Below, in pieces: positions 1 through 8,348 of a stretch of DNA of 64,000 nucleotides (position 1 is the stretch's first letter; each line of letters starts with the position of its first letter). Under the pieces are notes generated by a model. It saw only the letters and a program-made list of their open reading frames with translations. It ran no database searches and was not told the origin of the DNA. Source of the stretch: JADJPG01 sp964491875 (GTDB lineage: Bacteria; Verrucomicrobiota; Verrucomicrobiia; Limisphaerales; JADJPG01); assembly GCA_964491875.1 (NCBI GenBank), contig CAZBIC010000002.1, positions 186,001-250,000 on the forward strand, written 5' to 3'. Made by a program: the position numbers and the translations under genes.

Positions 1-944
1 ACGTCGCCGAAGAAATCATGGCACCCGCTCATGTGCCGGCCTTGGGCGTGCATCCGTGTGCCGTCCGGGAAGGTGAACTCCGACGCGTAGTGATCGAAGA
101 GCTGGTCCGGCTCCTGGCGCACCTGTCGTCCGCCCATGCCCTGCGCGGACTCGGGCCAGTCGTTCTTCGCCCAGCAACAGACGTCGATGTTGTGGATGAG
201 CCAGTCCACGAGGAACGAGCCGTTGAGCCAGGTGAAGTTGCTGTAGTTGGCGATCTGATGCGCCAATTCGCTCGCACCCGGCTTGCGCGTGCTGAATCCG
301 ACCGGCCCGTGCATCCGATACGCCCAGCAGGTGATGACGTCACCGATGGCACCGTCGTGGATGCGCTGGATGGCCTCTTCGAGTGGTTTGTAATGCCGGC
401 TCATCAAGCCGGTGGCGACCTTGAGATTCCTTTGCGCGGCGAGTTCGCCGGTCTTCAACACGCGACGAATGCCTGGCGCATCGACGGCAAACGATTTCTC
501 CATGAAAACATTCACGCCCTTCTGCACGGCATACTCGAAGTGAATCGGCCGGAAGGCCGGCGGCGTGGCCAGCAACACGACGTCGCCCTTGCCGAGCGAA
601 TCGATGGCGTGCTTGAAGCCATCGAAGCCGGTGAATCGTCGCTCTGGTGGAACGAACATCTGCGAGGTGTGCATTGCGGAAAGCGATTTGTGGCTGCTTT
701 CCAGCCGCTGCTCGAAGACATCGGCCATGGCCCAAAGTTTCACTGGTCCCTTCGTGGACAGCGCGTTGGCGGCTGCGCCGGTGCCGCGTCCGCCGCAGCC
801 GACAAGGGCGATCTTGATGGCGTTGTCCTCGGCGCAATAACCGGCGCGCGGCGTGGCCAGCGTGCCCACGAGCGCCGCTCCGGCGACGACGCTGCTGGAA
901 GTTTTCAGGAATTCACGGCGAGATGGTAAGCTGGCTGGGTTCAT
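1..944 (-). CDS. Gfo/Idh/MocA family oxidoreductase, Tat-exported, 3' end outside window
   Basis: The minus strand reads an NAD(P)-binding Gfo/Idh/MocA protein that runs off the left edge, so the C-terminus is missing. The N-terminus has a twin-arginine signal (SRREFLK followed by an Ala/Val/Gly-rich stretch), then the Rossmann segment with GCGGRG, then the MEKS motif region typical of the family. The start at 944 is preceded by AAGGAAAAG. Its ATG overlaps the TGA of the upstream RidA-like gene (ATGA, 941-944), so the two are probably translationally coupled. Such exported dehydrogenases are greatly expanded in Verrucomicrobia and Planctomycetes and usually act on sugars or sugar acids; the substrate cannot be read from the sequence. 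Confidence 0.85.
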   Translation of the reverse strand, partial: MNPASLPSRREFLKTSSSVVAGAALVGTLATPRAGYCAEDNAIKIALVGCGGRGTGAAANALSTKGPVKLWAMADVFEQRLESSHKSLSAMHTSQMFVPPERRFTGFDGFKHAIDSLGKGDVVLLATPPAFRPIHFEYAVQKGVNVFMEKSFAVDAPGIRRVLKTGELAAQRNLKVATGLMSRHYKPLEEAIQRIHDGAIGDVITCWAYRMHGPVGFSTRKPGASELAHQIANYSNFTWLNGSFLVDWLIHNIDVCCWAKNDWPESAQGMGGRQVRQEPDQLFDHYASEFTFPDGTRMHAQGRHMSGCHDFFGD

Positions 945-2353
945 GACTTTTCCTTCGGGTAGGGACTCGTTGTTCCTTTGACTGATTGTGCGGATTTCGG
1001 GTTGACCGGTGAGAAGGCCACAGCTTCGATCTCCACCAGCAGATCACGCCGGCAAACATCCGCGTGCAGATAGATCGCAGGAATCCGCGGCAACAGGCGC
1101 TCCACCACTTCACGGCACTGCTCGTAGTCCTCCTGGTGCTTCACATACACGCGCAGCTTCGCGATGTCCTTCAACGTCGCGCCCGCGCCCGGCAGTCCGT
1201 GGCGGGTGAAGTTCTCCGATGCGATGAGCCGCGCGATGTTGTCGATGGTCTGCTCGGTCTGTCGTTCGATGTCGCCGGAGTGAACGGTCTTCGCGTTGAC
1301 GATGCTCGCCGTGCCGGACACAAGCGTAGTGACGAAGTGCCCCTGCACCACCGCCATCGCACGCGAAAACTTCGGCGACTGCGGCGAATACTCCGCCTGA
1401 TAATCGTAGGCCGATGTCTGCTGTGGATTCTCCAGCGGTAGCAGGAAGACATCCGATCGCTGCGAGTCGAGCGCCATGCAGCTCATGGTGATGCCGTCGC
1501 TCTGCGTGCCGATGCCGGTGCTCGCGGGATAAATCGTCTCCGGTGCGCACGGCGCGCGGTTCTTCGCGCAGAGCCGTCGGTCGTGAAAAAACTCCGTCCG
1601 CGCACGGTTCAATTCCTGGTAACGCTGCTGTCCATCCGGCCCGTCGGTGATCTGGTTCACGTAGATCCACGTGCGCACCACCTGGTCGAACCCGACGCCT
1701 GCGGCCGCCAGTTGTTGATTCATCCGCTCGAAGGCGGACAACGATTCGCCGAAGGCACCGTCCTTCGTCGCATCGCCACGAATGCCGCCGCAGTGAATCC
1801 ATCGGATGCCCTCCGACTCAACCGCGAGCAGGTGCGGCCCGAACCTCTTCACGGTCACGCCCGGCCCGCCCAGTGCCCACAACTCAATTCCCAGCGCCGC
1901 GCCGCAGCACGGTGGCTGCACGACGAAAGTGGTCACTGGAATGGCTTTGCCGAAACATGCCCGCAGGATTTTGCGGCACGCCGCCTCGTCGGCACCGTCG
2001 CGCAGGAAAACCATCATCGTAGTCGGAGTGAGTTCAGTCGCCTGCCGGCTGACGATGCATTTGACCTGGGCGAACAACTCCTGCGCCTGCTCCCAGAAAC
2101 TTCCCCGGCTGCCCGGCACCGCCATGATCGCGAGACGCGCGAGGTTGCCGAGTTCAAGAACCGCGTGGCGCTCCGGCCCGAGTTTCAATTCGCACGGCAT
2201 GCCGCAGGGAGCCGGGTGGCTGCACGGCGTGGGAATAGTCATCCGGCAATGATGCGCCGGGGACTGGTTCGCAACGGAAGCGCGGCTCGCGGCCGATGGG
2301 GTCGATTCGTGCGCCGCCAACAACGAAGTCTTGGTGGGCTTCAATGTGGTCAT
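941..2353 (-). CDS. RidA/YjgF-like protein, possibly two-domain chorismatase-like
   Basis: About 470 residues. The second half resembles the RidA (YjgF/YER057c) fold, with segments such as LVSGTASI, TIDNIARLI, KLRVYVKH and a terminal LLVEIEAVA. The first half has a second RidA-like region (WIHCGGIRG, RTWIYVNQI). A tandem RidA arrangement of this length is reminiscent of FkbO/Hyg5-type chorismatases, but single-domain imine deaminases share the same signatures, so substrate is uncertain. The start at 2353 has no Shine-Dalgarno sequence; an internal ATG at 2242 is a possible alternative because the first 37 residues look low in conservation. It is the first gene of a pair with the Gfo/Idh oxidoreductase (ATGA overlap) and is divergent from the HzsA-related gene. 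Confidence 0.7.
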   Translation of the reverse strand: MTTLKPTKTSLLAAHESTPSAASRASVANQSPAHHCRMTIPTPCSHPAPCGMPCELKLGPERHAVLELGNLARLAIMAVPGSRGSFWEQAQELFAQVKCIVSRQATELTPTTMMVFLRDGADEAACRKILRACFGKAIPVTTFVVQPPCCGAALGIELWALGGPGVTVKRFGPHLLAVESEGIRWIHCGGIRGDATKDGAFGESLSAFERMNQQLAAAGVGFDQVVRTWIYVNQITDGPDGQQRYQELNRARTEFFHDRRLCAKNRAPCAPETIYPASTGIGTQSDGITMSCMALDSQRSDVFLLPLENPQQTSAYDYQAEYSPQSPKFSRAMAVVQGHFVTTLVSGTASIVNAKTVHSGDIERQTEQTIDNIARLIASENFTRHGLPGAGATLKDIAKLRVYVKHQEDYEQCREVVERLLPRIPAIYLHADVCRRDLLVEIEAVAFSPVNPKSAQSVKGTTSPYPKEKS

Positions 2354-2387
2354 TGGGAGGTCGGACGAGAGCCGATGCTCGATAATC

Positions 2388-2401
2388 TTGATTTAAGTCA
2401 A
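2388..2401 (+). promoter_or_regulatory. FNR/DNR-type box upstream of HzsA-related gene
   Basis: The palindrome TTGAT-TTAA-GTCAA lies in the divergent intergenic region, 53 bp before the ATG at 2455 and 34 bp before the ATG at 2353 on the other strand. It matches the Crp-Fnr superfamily consensus. No convincing -10 hexamer sits at the class II distance on either strand, so which gene it serves is less certain than for the other boxes. Confidence 0.6.
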
Positions 2402-2454
2402 GAAAGCGCCAACTCGCCATGCGTCGCACCATGCAGCCTTTGATCTGAAAACTT

Positions 2455-5013
2455 ATGCAAACGACATCTCGTCGGCTGATTTTGTGGGAGCCGCTGTTCA
2501 GCGCGCTGCTCGCCTTTCTCTTAGCGCTGCTGATGTTCGCGATGAACGCCCTTGGTGCGCCGGCACCGGCCAAGCCGCCGCCTGACACCGGGGGCTTGCT
2601 CGAGAAGTTCCTCGACGGCCCGATGCTCGGCGTGGAATCGGTCGTCTTCGCGGCGCGCGCGCTCAATCCGACCGACGGCCATTGGTATGCGAACTTCGGC
2701 TACTACTCGCACGACCCCGAACGCAAAGCCTACGCCGAGGGCACGAAGCTCTACCGCCTGAACCTTCGCACGCGCGAACTGACGGCGCTCCTCGCGGACA
2801 AGACCGGCGGCGTGCGGGATCCGCAGGTGAGTTACGACGGAAAGAAAACTCTCTTCAGCTACCGGCCCGGCGGGACGGAGCAGTATCACCTTTACGAAAT
2901 CAACTGTGACGGGAGCGACCTGAAGCAATTGACCAGCGGCCCCTTCGACGACATTGAAGCCGCCTACCTTCCCGACGGCGGCATCGTCTTCGTCAGCAGC
3001 CGGTGCAAGCGCTGGGTGAACTGCTGGCTCACGCAGGTCGCCGTGCTGCATCGCTGCGACGCCGACGGCTCGAACATCCGCGCGCTCTCCAGCAACAACG
3101 AACACGACAACACGCCCTGGCCGCTGCCCGACGGACGCATCCTCTACACGCGCTGGGAATATGTGGACCGCAGCCAGGTTCATTTCCATCACCTCTGGGC
3201 CGCGAATCCCGACGGCACCTCGCAGATGACATGGTTTGGAAATCTGCATCCTGGCATCACGATGATCGACGCCAAGCCCATCGCCGGCACGGACAAGATT
3301 GTCGCCAGCTTCAGCCCCGGCCACGGCCAGCGCGAACACGATGGCGTGATCACCGTCGTGGACCCGAAGGGCGGTCCCGACGCGAAGGAGTTCGCGAAGA
3401 CCATCAGCAAGGGAGCGCACTTCCGCGACCCGTGGGCTTTCAGCGAAGATTGCTTCCTTGCCGCCAGCCGCGGCGCGCTCGTCATCATGGACGGAACCGG
3501 CCGCACCGAGGAACTCGTCAAACTCCCATCCGAGGATCTTGCCGCCAAACTCGAATGTCACGAACCGCGCCCCATCGCGTCGCGCCCACGTGAGCCAGTC
3601 ATCCAGCCGCGTGTGAAGCCCGAGGAGACTACCGGCCGTATGTTACTCGCCGACGTGAATCACGGTCGCAACATGACTGGCGTGAAGGATGGCGACATCA
3701 AAAAGCTCCTCGTCCTCGAAACGCTGCCCATGCCCGTCCACTACACCGGCGGCATGGAGCCGATCAGCTACGGCGGCACATTCACGCTCGAACGCATCCT
3801 CGGCACCGTGCCGGTCGAGAAGGATGGATCCGCCTATTTCGAAGTGCCCGCGATGCGCAGCGTCTTCTTCGTCGCGCTCGACGAGAATGACATGGCCGTG
3901 AAACGCATGCAGAGCTTCAGCAGCGTGCAGCCCGGCGAAACGATGAGTTGCGTTGGTTGCCATGAACATCGTTCGCAGACGCCGCGCTCCGACTTCCACA
4001 CCACGCTCGGCGTCCGCAAAGCCGCCGCGAAGATTCAGCCGATTCACGACGCGCCCGACGTGTTTGATTTCCCGCGCGACGTGCAGCCAGTGCTCAACAC
4101 GCTTTGCAATGATTGCCACGGCTACGAAAAGACCGCTCGCGGCGGCCCCCGCGCCGGACGGTTGCTGCTCACCGGCGACCGAGGCCCGATCTACAGTCAC
4201 AGCTATTACATGCTCACCATTGCGCGCCTTTTTGCCGATGGCCGCAACCAGCCCAAGAGCAACTACGACCCGCGCGCCCTCGGCAGCAGCGCGAGCAAGC
4301 TGCTCACGATGCTCGACGGCTCGCACCACGGCGTGAAAGCCACACCGCATCAGAAGACGCTGCTCCGCCTGTGGATTGAAAGCGCCGCCGCCTATCCCGG
4401 AACCTACGCCGCGCTGGGCTGCGGCATGATCGGCAATTACGCCGAGAACAACCAGGTCAACACCGGCAACGACTGGCCCGAAACGAAGGCCGCTGCGAAG
4501 GTGATTCAGGAACGCTGCTCCAGTTGCCACGACAAACCCGCGCGGCTACTCCCGAGCAACCTCGCCGATGAACGGGGCGTGAGTTTCTGGCAACCGAGTC
4601 TCGACGACCCGCGTCTGCTGACCAGCCGCCACATCGTCTTCAATCTCAGCCGCCCGGAAAAATCCCTGATACTTCTCGCCCCGCTAGCGAAGGAAGCGGG
4701 CGGCTGGGATCTCTGCAAGAAGTCGGGTGCCGCAGTCTTTGCCTCCACCACCGACTCCGCCTACCAGGCCATCCGCGCGATGATCTCCGCCGGCCAGGAA
4801 TTCCTCGACCGCAACAAACGCTTCGACATGACGGGCTTCGTCCCGCGCACCGACTGGTTCCGCGAGATGAAGCGCTACGGCATGGTGCCGCAATGCGTGA
4901 AGCCCGAGGAAGTCACGGACGTTTACGCCATCGAACAGGATTACTGGCGTTCACTGTGGCCCCAACCCGAACCCGCTGCCACCGCGAAGACATCGCGGAA
5001 CTCAACGCCGTAA
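2455..5013 (+). CDS. HzsA-related beta-propeller multiheme cytochrome c
   Basis: An 852-residue exported protein with an N-terminal hydrophobic signal (residues about 10-35), a PD40/TolB-like propeller of repeated YDGKKTLFSYR and DGRILYTRW type blades (about 90-350), then three c-type heme motifs: CVGCH at 499, CNDCH at 551 and CSSCH at 688. This propeller-plus-cytochrome layout is that of proteins related to the alpha subunit of anammox hydrazine synthase, which are found in Planctomycetes and Verrucomicrobia lacking anammox. It would sit in the periplasm and transfer or receive electrons. The next gene starts 21 nt downstream, indicating one transcript. An FNR/DNR-type box lies upstream. 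Hydrazine synthesis is not implied: the beta and gamma subunits of that enzyme are not in the window. Confidence 0.75.
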   Translation: MQTTSRRLILWEPLFSALLAFLLALLMFAMNALGAPAPAKPPPDTGGLLEKFLDGPMLGVESVVFAARALNPTDGHWYANFGYYSHDPERKAYAEGTKLYRLNLRTRELTALLADKTGGVRDPQVSYDGKKTLFSYRPGGTEQYHLYEINCDGSDLKQLTSGPFDDIEAAYLPDGGIVFVSSRCKRWVNCWLTQVAVLHRCDADGSNIRALSSNNEHDNTPWPLPDGRILYTRWEYVDRSQVHFHHLWAANPDGTSQMTWFGNLHPGITMIDAKPIAGTDKIVASFSPGHGQREHDGVITVVDPKGGPDAKEFAKTISKGAHFRDPWAFSEDCFLAASRGALVIMDGTGRTEELVKLPSEDLAAKLECHEPRPIASRPREPVIQPRVKPEETTGRMLLADVNHGRNMTGVKDGDIKKLLVLETLPMPVHYTGGMEPISYGGTFTLERILGTVPVEKDGSAYFEVPAMRSVFFVALDENDMAVKRMQSFSSVQPGETMSCVGCHEHRSQTPRSDFHTTLGVRKAAAKIQPIHDAPDVFDFPRDVQPVLNTLCNDCHGYEKTARGGPRAGRLLLTGDRGPIYSHSYYMLTIARLFADGRNQPKSNYDPRALGSSASKLLTMLDGSHHGVKATPHQKTLLRLWIESAAAYPGTYAALGCGMIGNYAENNQVNTGNDWPETKAAAKVIQERCSSCHDKPARLLPSNLADERGVSFWQPSLDDPRLLTSRHIVFNLSRPEKSLILLAPLAKEAGGWDLCKKSGAAVFASTTDSAYQAIRAMISAGQEFLDRNKRFDMTGFVPRTDWFREMKRYGMVPQCVKPEEVTDVYAIEQDYWRSLWPQPEPAATAKTSRNSTP

Positions 5014-5034
5014 CCGCAGAGCCAACTTCCCACC

Positions 5035-8000
5035 ATGAGATTAATCTTTTGTTGCCTCCTGACTTCGATCCTGGCGTGGCCCGCGATGGCTGCGGACGGT
5101 TTCACTTCGATCTTCAACGGTCGTGACCTCACGGGCTGGGATGGCAAGCCGGGCTGGTGGCGCGTCGAGGACGGCACCATCACGGCCGAGAGCACGCCGG
5201 AGAAACCCTGCACCAAACACAACTACCTCATCTGGCGCGGGGGAGAACCGGCGGACTTCGAGCTGCGCTTCGAGTATCGCATCACCGGCGGCAATTCGGG
5301 CGTGCAGATTCGCAGCCGCGAGATCGCCGACTGGGACATGCGCGGCTACCAGGCGGACATCGAGGACGGGGCGCAGTGGACGGGCGCGCTCTTTGAGCAC
5401 GAGCGCGGCGGCATCGCGCTGCGCGGCGAGAAGGCGGTCATCGCGGCGGACGGCACGAGGCAGGTTACGCGGTTTGCCGACACGGCGACGTTGCAGAAGG
5501 GCTTTCGCTCGAACGATTGGAATGATTACCGCGTCGTCGCGCGCGGGCCGGAGATTCAACTTTTCATCAACGGAGTGAAGACCGCGCACGCCGTGGATCG
5601 GCAGTCGGGCAAAGCAGTGTCGCGCGGATTCATCGGATTGCAGATGCATCCGGGACCGCCGATGAAAGTTCAGTTCCGCAATCTGCGCATGAAGGAATTC
5701 GCGCCGACTGCGGCGGCCACTCCCGCCGACAAGCTCACGGTGCCGCCGGGGTTCAAGGTCGAACTGCTCTGCTCACCCGCGCCGGACTCGGAAGGCTCAT
5801 GGGTCAGCCTGTGCGTGGATGGCAAGGGCCGCTTCTTCGCCTCGGGTCAGTATGACGAAGGGTTGTTCCTCATCACCCCGCCGCCCGCCGGAGCCGACGC
5901 GAGCCTGACGCGCATCGAAAAGGTGCCGGTCGAACTAAGCAGCGCGCAGGGCTTGTGCTGGGCGTTCGACAGCCTCTACGCACTGGTGACGAAAAACGCG
6001 AAAACGCCCAGCGGCCTTTACCGCGTTCGTGACACGGACGGCGACGACGTGCTGGACAAAGTGGAACTGCTCCGCGCGCTCGAAGGCGGCGGCGACCACG
6101 GCTGGCACGCGGTGATTCCGGGGCCGGACGGGAAATCGCTCTACGCCATCGCCGGCAACAACACCACGCCGCCCGCGCTCGCCGCGTCGCGCGTGCCGCC
6201 GCACTGGAGCGAGGATCACTTGCTGCCGCGTCTTCCGGACGCGGGCGGACACATGGTGGGCGTGCTCGCGCCGGGCGGGGTGATTTATCGCGTCAGCCCG
6301 GACGGGCGCGACTGGGAGATGATCGGCCACGGCTTTCGCAACACCTACGACGCGGCGTTCAACTCCGCCGGCGAGTTGTTCACCTACGACGCGGACATGG
6401 AATGGGACCTGGGCACGCCGTGGTATCGGCCCACGCGCATCTGTCATGTCACGACCGGCGCGGAATTCGGCTGGCGCAACGGCGCGGGCAAATGGCCGGC
6501 GCACACACCCGACAGCCTGCCGGCCGCGCTCGACCTCGGGCCCGGCTCGCCGACGGGGGTCACGTTCGGCCACGGAGCGAAGTTTCCCGTGCGGTATCGC
6601 GACGCACTGTTCGCGGCGGACTGGACCTTCGGCCGCATCTACGCCGTGCATCTGCGGCCCGAGGGCTCGTCCTATCGCGGCGAGAGCGAAGTCTTCGTGT
6701 CCGGCGTGCCGCTGCCGGTCGTCGATGTCATCGTGCATCCGGCGGATGGCGCGCTCTACTTCATCACCGGCGGCTGGAGGATTCCGACCGGGCTGTATCG
6801 CGTGACGTGGAACGGCTCGAAAGAAGATGAAGTTTCCCCTGGCGCACCCTGTGGCACGGATCCGCACGCACTGCGGCGGCAACTGGAATCCTTCCATGGA
6901 CGGCGTGACCCGACCGCCGTCGAAATCGTCTGGCCACACCTCGGCAGCAAAGATCGCTTCCTCGCCTTCGCCGCGCGTGTGGCCCTGGAATGGCAGGATC
7001 CGACGACGTGGCGGGAACGGGCGCTGACCGAACGCGAGGCGGCGACAGCGTTGGCCGCGTTGACGGCGCTGATCCGCGTGAGCGCGAAAGATGAGTTCCA
7101 TCGCAAGCCCACCGACGCGGTGCCAGACTCCAGCTTGCAAGCCCGCATGCTGGCAGCGCTGGAAAGATTCGATTGGTCCGCGCTTTCACGCGAGGATCGC
7201 CTCGGGCTGCTCCGCAACTTCACACTCTGTTTCACGCGGTTCGGCACGCCCGGCGAAGTCGCGCGCACCCGGCTGCTGGCGCGGGTTGAACCGTGGTTCC
7301 CGGCGACGGACCGCGCGTTGAACAGCGAGCTGTGTCAGTTGCTCGTTTACCTGCAATCACCGCGCGTGGCGGTGACGGCGCTCGGACTTGTTCTCTCCGC
7401 ACCCACGCAGGAGGAGCAGCTCGATTACATCAAGTCGCTCCGGATGCTGCGCGCCGGCTGGACGTCCGAGCTGCGCCGCGATTACTTCGCGTGGTTCAAC
7501 CGCGCGGCGGGCTATCGCGGCGGCGCGAGCTTCGCGGGCTTTCTCAAGATGATCAAAGCCGACGCCCTGACCACGCTAACCGAACCGGAACGCGCCGCCC
7601 TGAAGGACGTGCTCGACGCCCCGGCACCCACCTCGCCGATGGCCGCCTTCAGCACCGCGCTCGCCGGACGCACGAACACCACCGAATGGACCGTGGCCGC
7701 GCTGGTGCCGGCGTTGGAGCGGGGATTGCAAGGACGCGACCTGGAGCGTGGCCGCCGGATGTTCGGCGCGACGGGTTGCTTCCAGTGTCACCGTTTCGCC
7801 GGTGAAGGCGGCGCGGTGGGGCCGGACCTCACGCAACTGGCCGGACGCTTCAGCCCGCGCGACATGCTCGAAGCCATCATCGAGCCGAGCAAGACCGTGA
7901 GCGACCTTTACGGCAATGTCGTCATCACGCGCCGCGACGGCGAGAGCCTCACCGGCCGCATCACCTATCACACGCAAGGCGACGGGGTGATGGTCAGCTC

Positions 8001-8190
8001 CGACATGTTCAATCCCGCGCAAACGGCGAAGGTGGATCGCAAAGACATTCTTTCCATCGAACCCTCGAAGACGTCGCCCATGCCGGACGGATTGTTGTCG
8101 TCGCTCACGCAGGACGAAGTGTTCGACCTGCTCGCCTATCTCGCCGCAGGCAGCCGCGCGGAATCAACGCCGCGCGTGCAGAGCCAATGA
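5035..8190 (+). CDS. DUF1080 + propeller dehydrogenase-like + HEAT + cytochrome c chimera
   Basis: A 1051-residue secreted protein (signal peptide 1-20, cleavage after AMAA). Residues about 22-225 form a DUF1080/3-keto-disaccharide hydrolase-like lectin domain (FNGRDLTGWD, NSGVQIRSRE, WNDYRV, GFIGLQMH). Residues about 235-600 match the sugar-dehydrogenase-like beta-propeller common in PVC bacteria (PPGFKVELL, DTDGDDVLDK, GFRNTYDAAFN). A helical repeat region follows. The C-terminus is a class I cytochrome c with CFQCH near residue 914 and the trailing PxDLTQLAGR pattern of the family. This architecture is characteristic of Planctomycetes and Verrucomicrobia carbohydrate oxidation. Its position 21 nt after the HzsA-related cytochrome suggests the two work together in periplasmic electron transfer. 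Confidence 0.85.
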   Translation: MRLIFCCLLTSILAWPAMAADGFTSIFNGRDLTGWDGKPGWWRVEDGTITAESTPEKPCTKHNYLIWRGGEPADFELRFEYRITGGNSGVQIRSREIADWDMRGYQADIEDGAQWTGALFEHERGGIALRGEKAVIAADGTRQVTRFADTATLQKGFRSNDWNDYRVVARGPEIQLFINGVKTAHAVDRQSGKAVSRGFIGLQMHPGPPMKVQFRNLRMKEFAPTAAATPADKLTVPPGFKVELLCSPAPDSEGSWVSLCVDGKGRFFASGQYDEGLFLITPPPAGADASLTRIEKVPVELSSAQGLCWAFDSLYALVTKNAKTPSGLYRVRDTDGDDVLDKVELLRALEGGGDHGWHAVIPGPDGKSLYAIAGNNTTPPALAASRVPPHWSEDHLLPRLPDAGGHMVGVLAPGGVIYRVSPDGRDWEMIGHGFRNTYDAAFNSAGELFTYDADMEWDLGTPWYRPTRICHVTTGAEFGWRNGAGKWPAHTPDSLPAALDLGPGSPTGVTFGHGAKFPVRYRDALFAADWTFGRIYAVHLRPEGSSYRGESEVFVSGVPLPVVDVIVHPADGALYFITGGWRIPTGLYRVTWNGSKEDEVSPGAPCGTDPHALRRQLESFHGRRDPTAVEIVWPHLGSKDRFLAFAARVALEWQDPTTWRERALTEREAATALAALTALIRVSAKDEFHRKPTDAVPDSSLQARMLAALERFDWSALSREDRLGLLRNFTLCFTRFGTPGEVARTRLLARVEPWFPATDRALNSELCQLLVYLQSPRVAVTALGLVLSAPTQEEQLDYIKSLRMLRAGWTSELRRDYFAWFNRAAGYRGGASFAGFLKMIKADALTTLTEPERAALKDVLDAPAPTSPMAAFSTALAGRTNTTEWTVAALVPALERGLQGRDLERGRRMFGATGCFQCHRFAGEGGAVGPDLTQLAGRFSPRDMLEAIIEPSKTVSDLYGNVVITRRDGESLTGRITYHTQGDGVMVSSDMFNPAQTAKVDRKDILSIEPSKTSPMPDGLLSSLTQDEVFDLLAYLAAGSRAESTPRVQSQ

Positions 8191-8272
8191 ACCGGATGGG
8201 ATCGGCGCACTTCGAGCACGGAGCGGTCCTGGTACTCAACTTGGTTCATCGGCTCGCGCATGGCGTTGAACC

Positions 8273-8286
8273 TTGACCAGAATCAA
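8273..8286 (+). promoter_or_regulatory. FNR/DNR-type box with class II promoter spacing
   Basis: The palindrome TTGAC-CAGA-ATCAA is followed after exactly 22 nt by TAATCA (8309-8314), a plausible -10. This predicts transcription starting near 8321, 28 nt before the ATG of the NosR/NapH-like gene. Confidence 0.75.
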
Positions 8287-8348
8287 TCCACAGGAGGCGC
8301 GTCTGGTGTAATCAACTTCAATGGAGATCGTCTGGTCTCCGCGATGCG

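Noticed and set aside
18..929. Long plus-strand open frame (303 codons)
   Set aside because: It mirrors the Gfo/Idh/MocA gene on the minus strand; the translation has no family resemblance. GC-rich coding DNA here produces many such frames.
2455..5013. Evidence for anammox metabolism
   Set aside because: Only an HzsA-like protein is present; hydrazine synthase beta and gamma subunits and hydrazine dehydrogenase are absent from the window.
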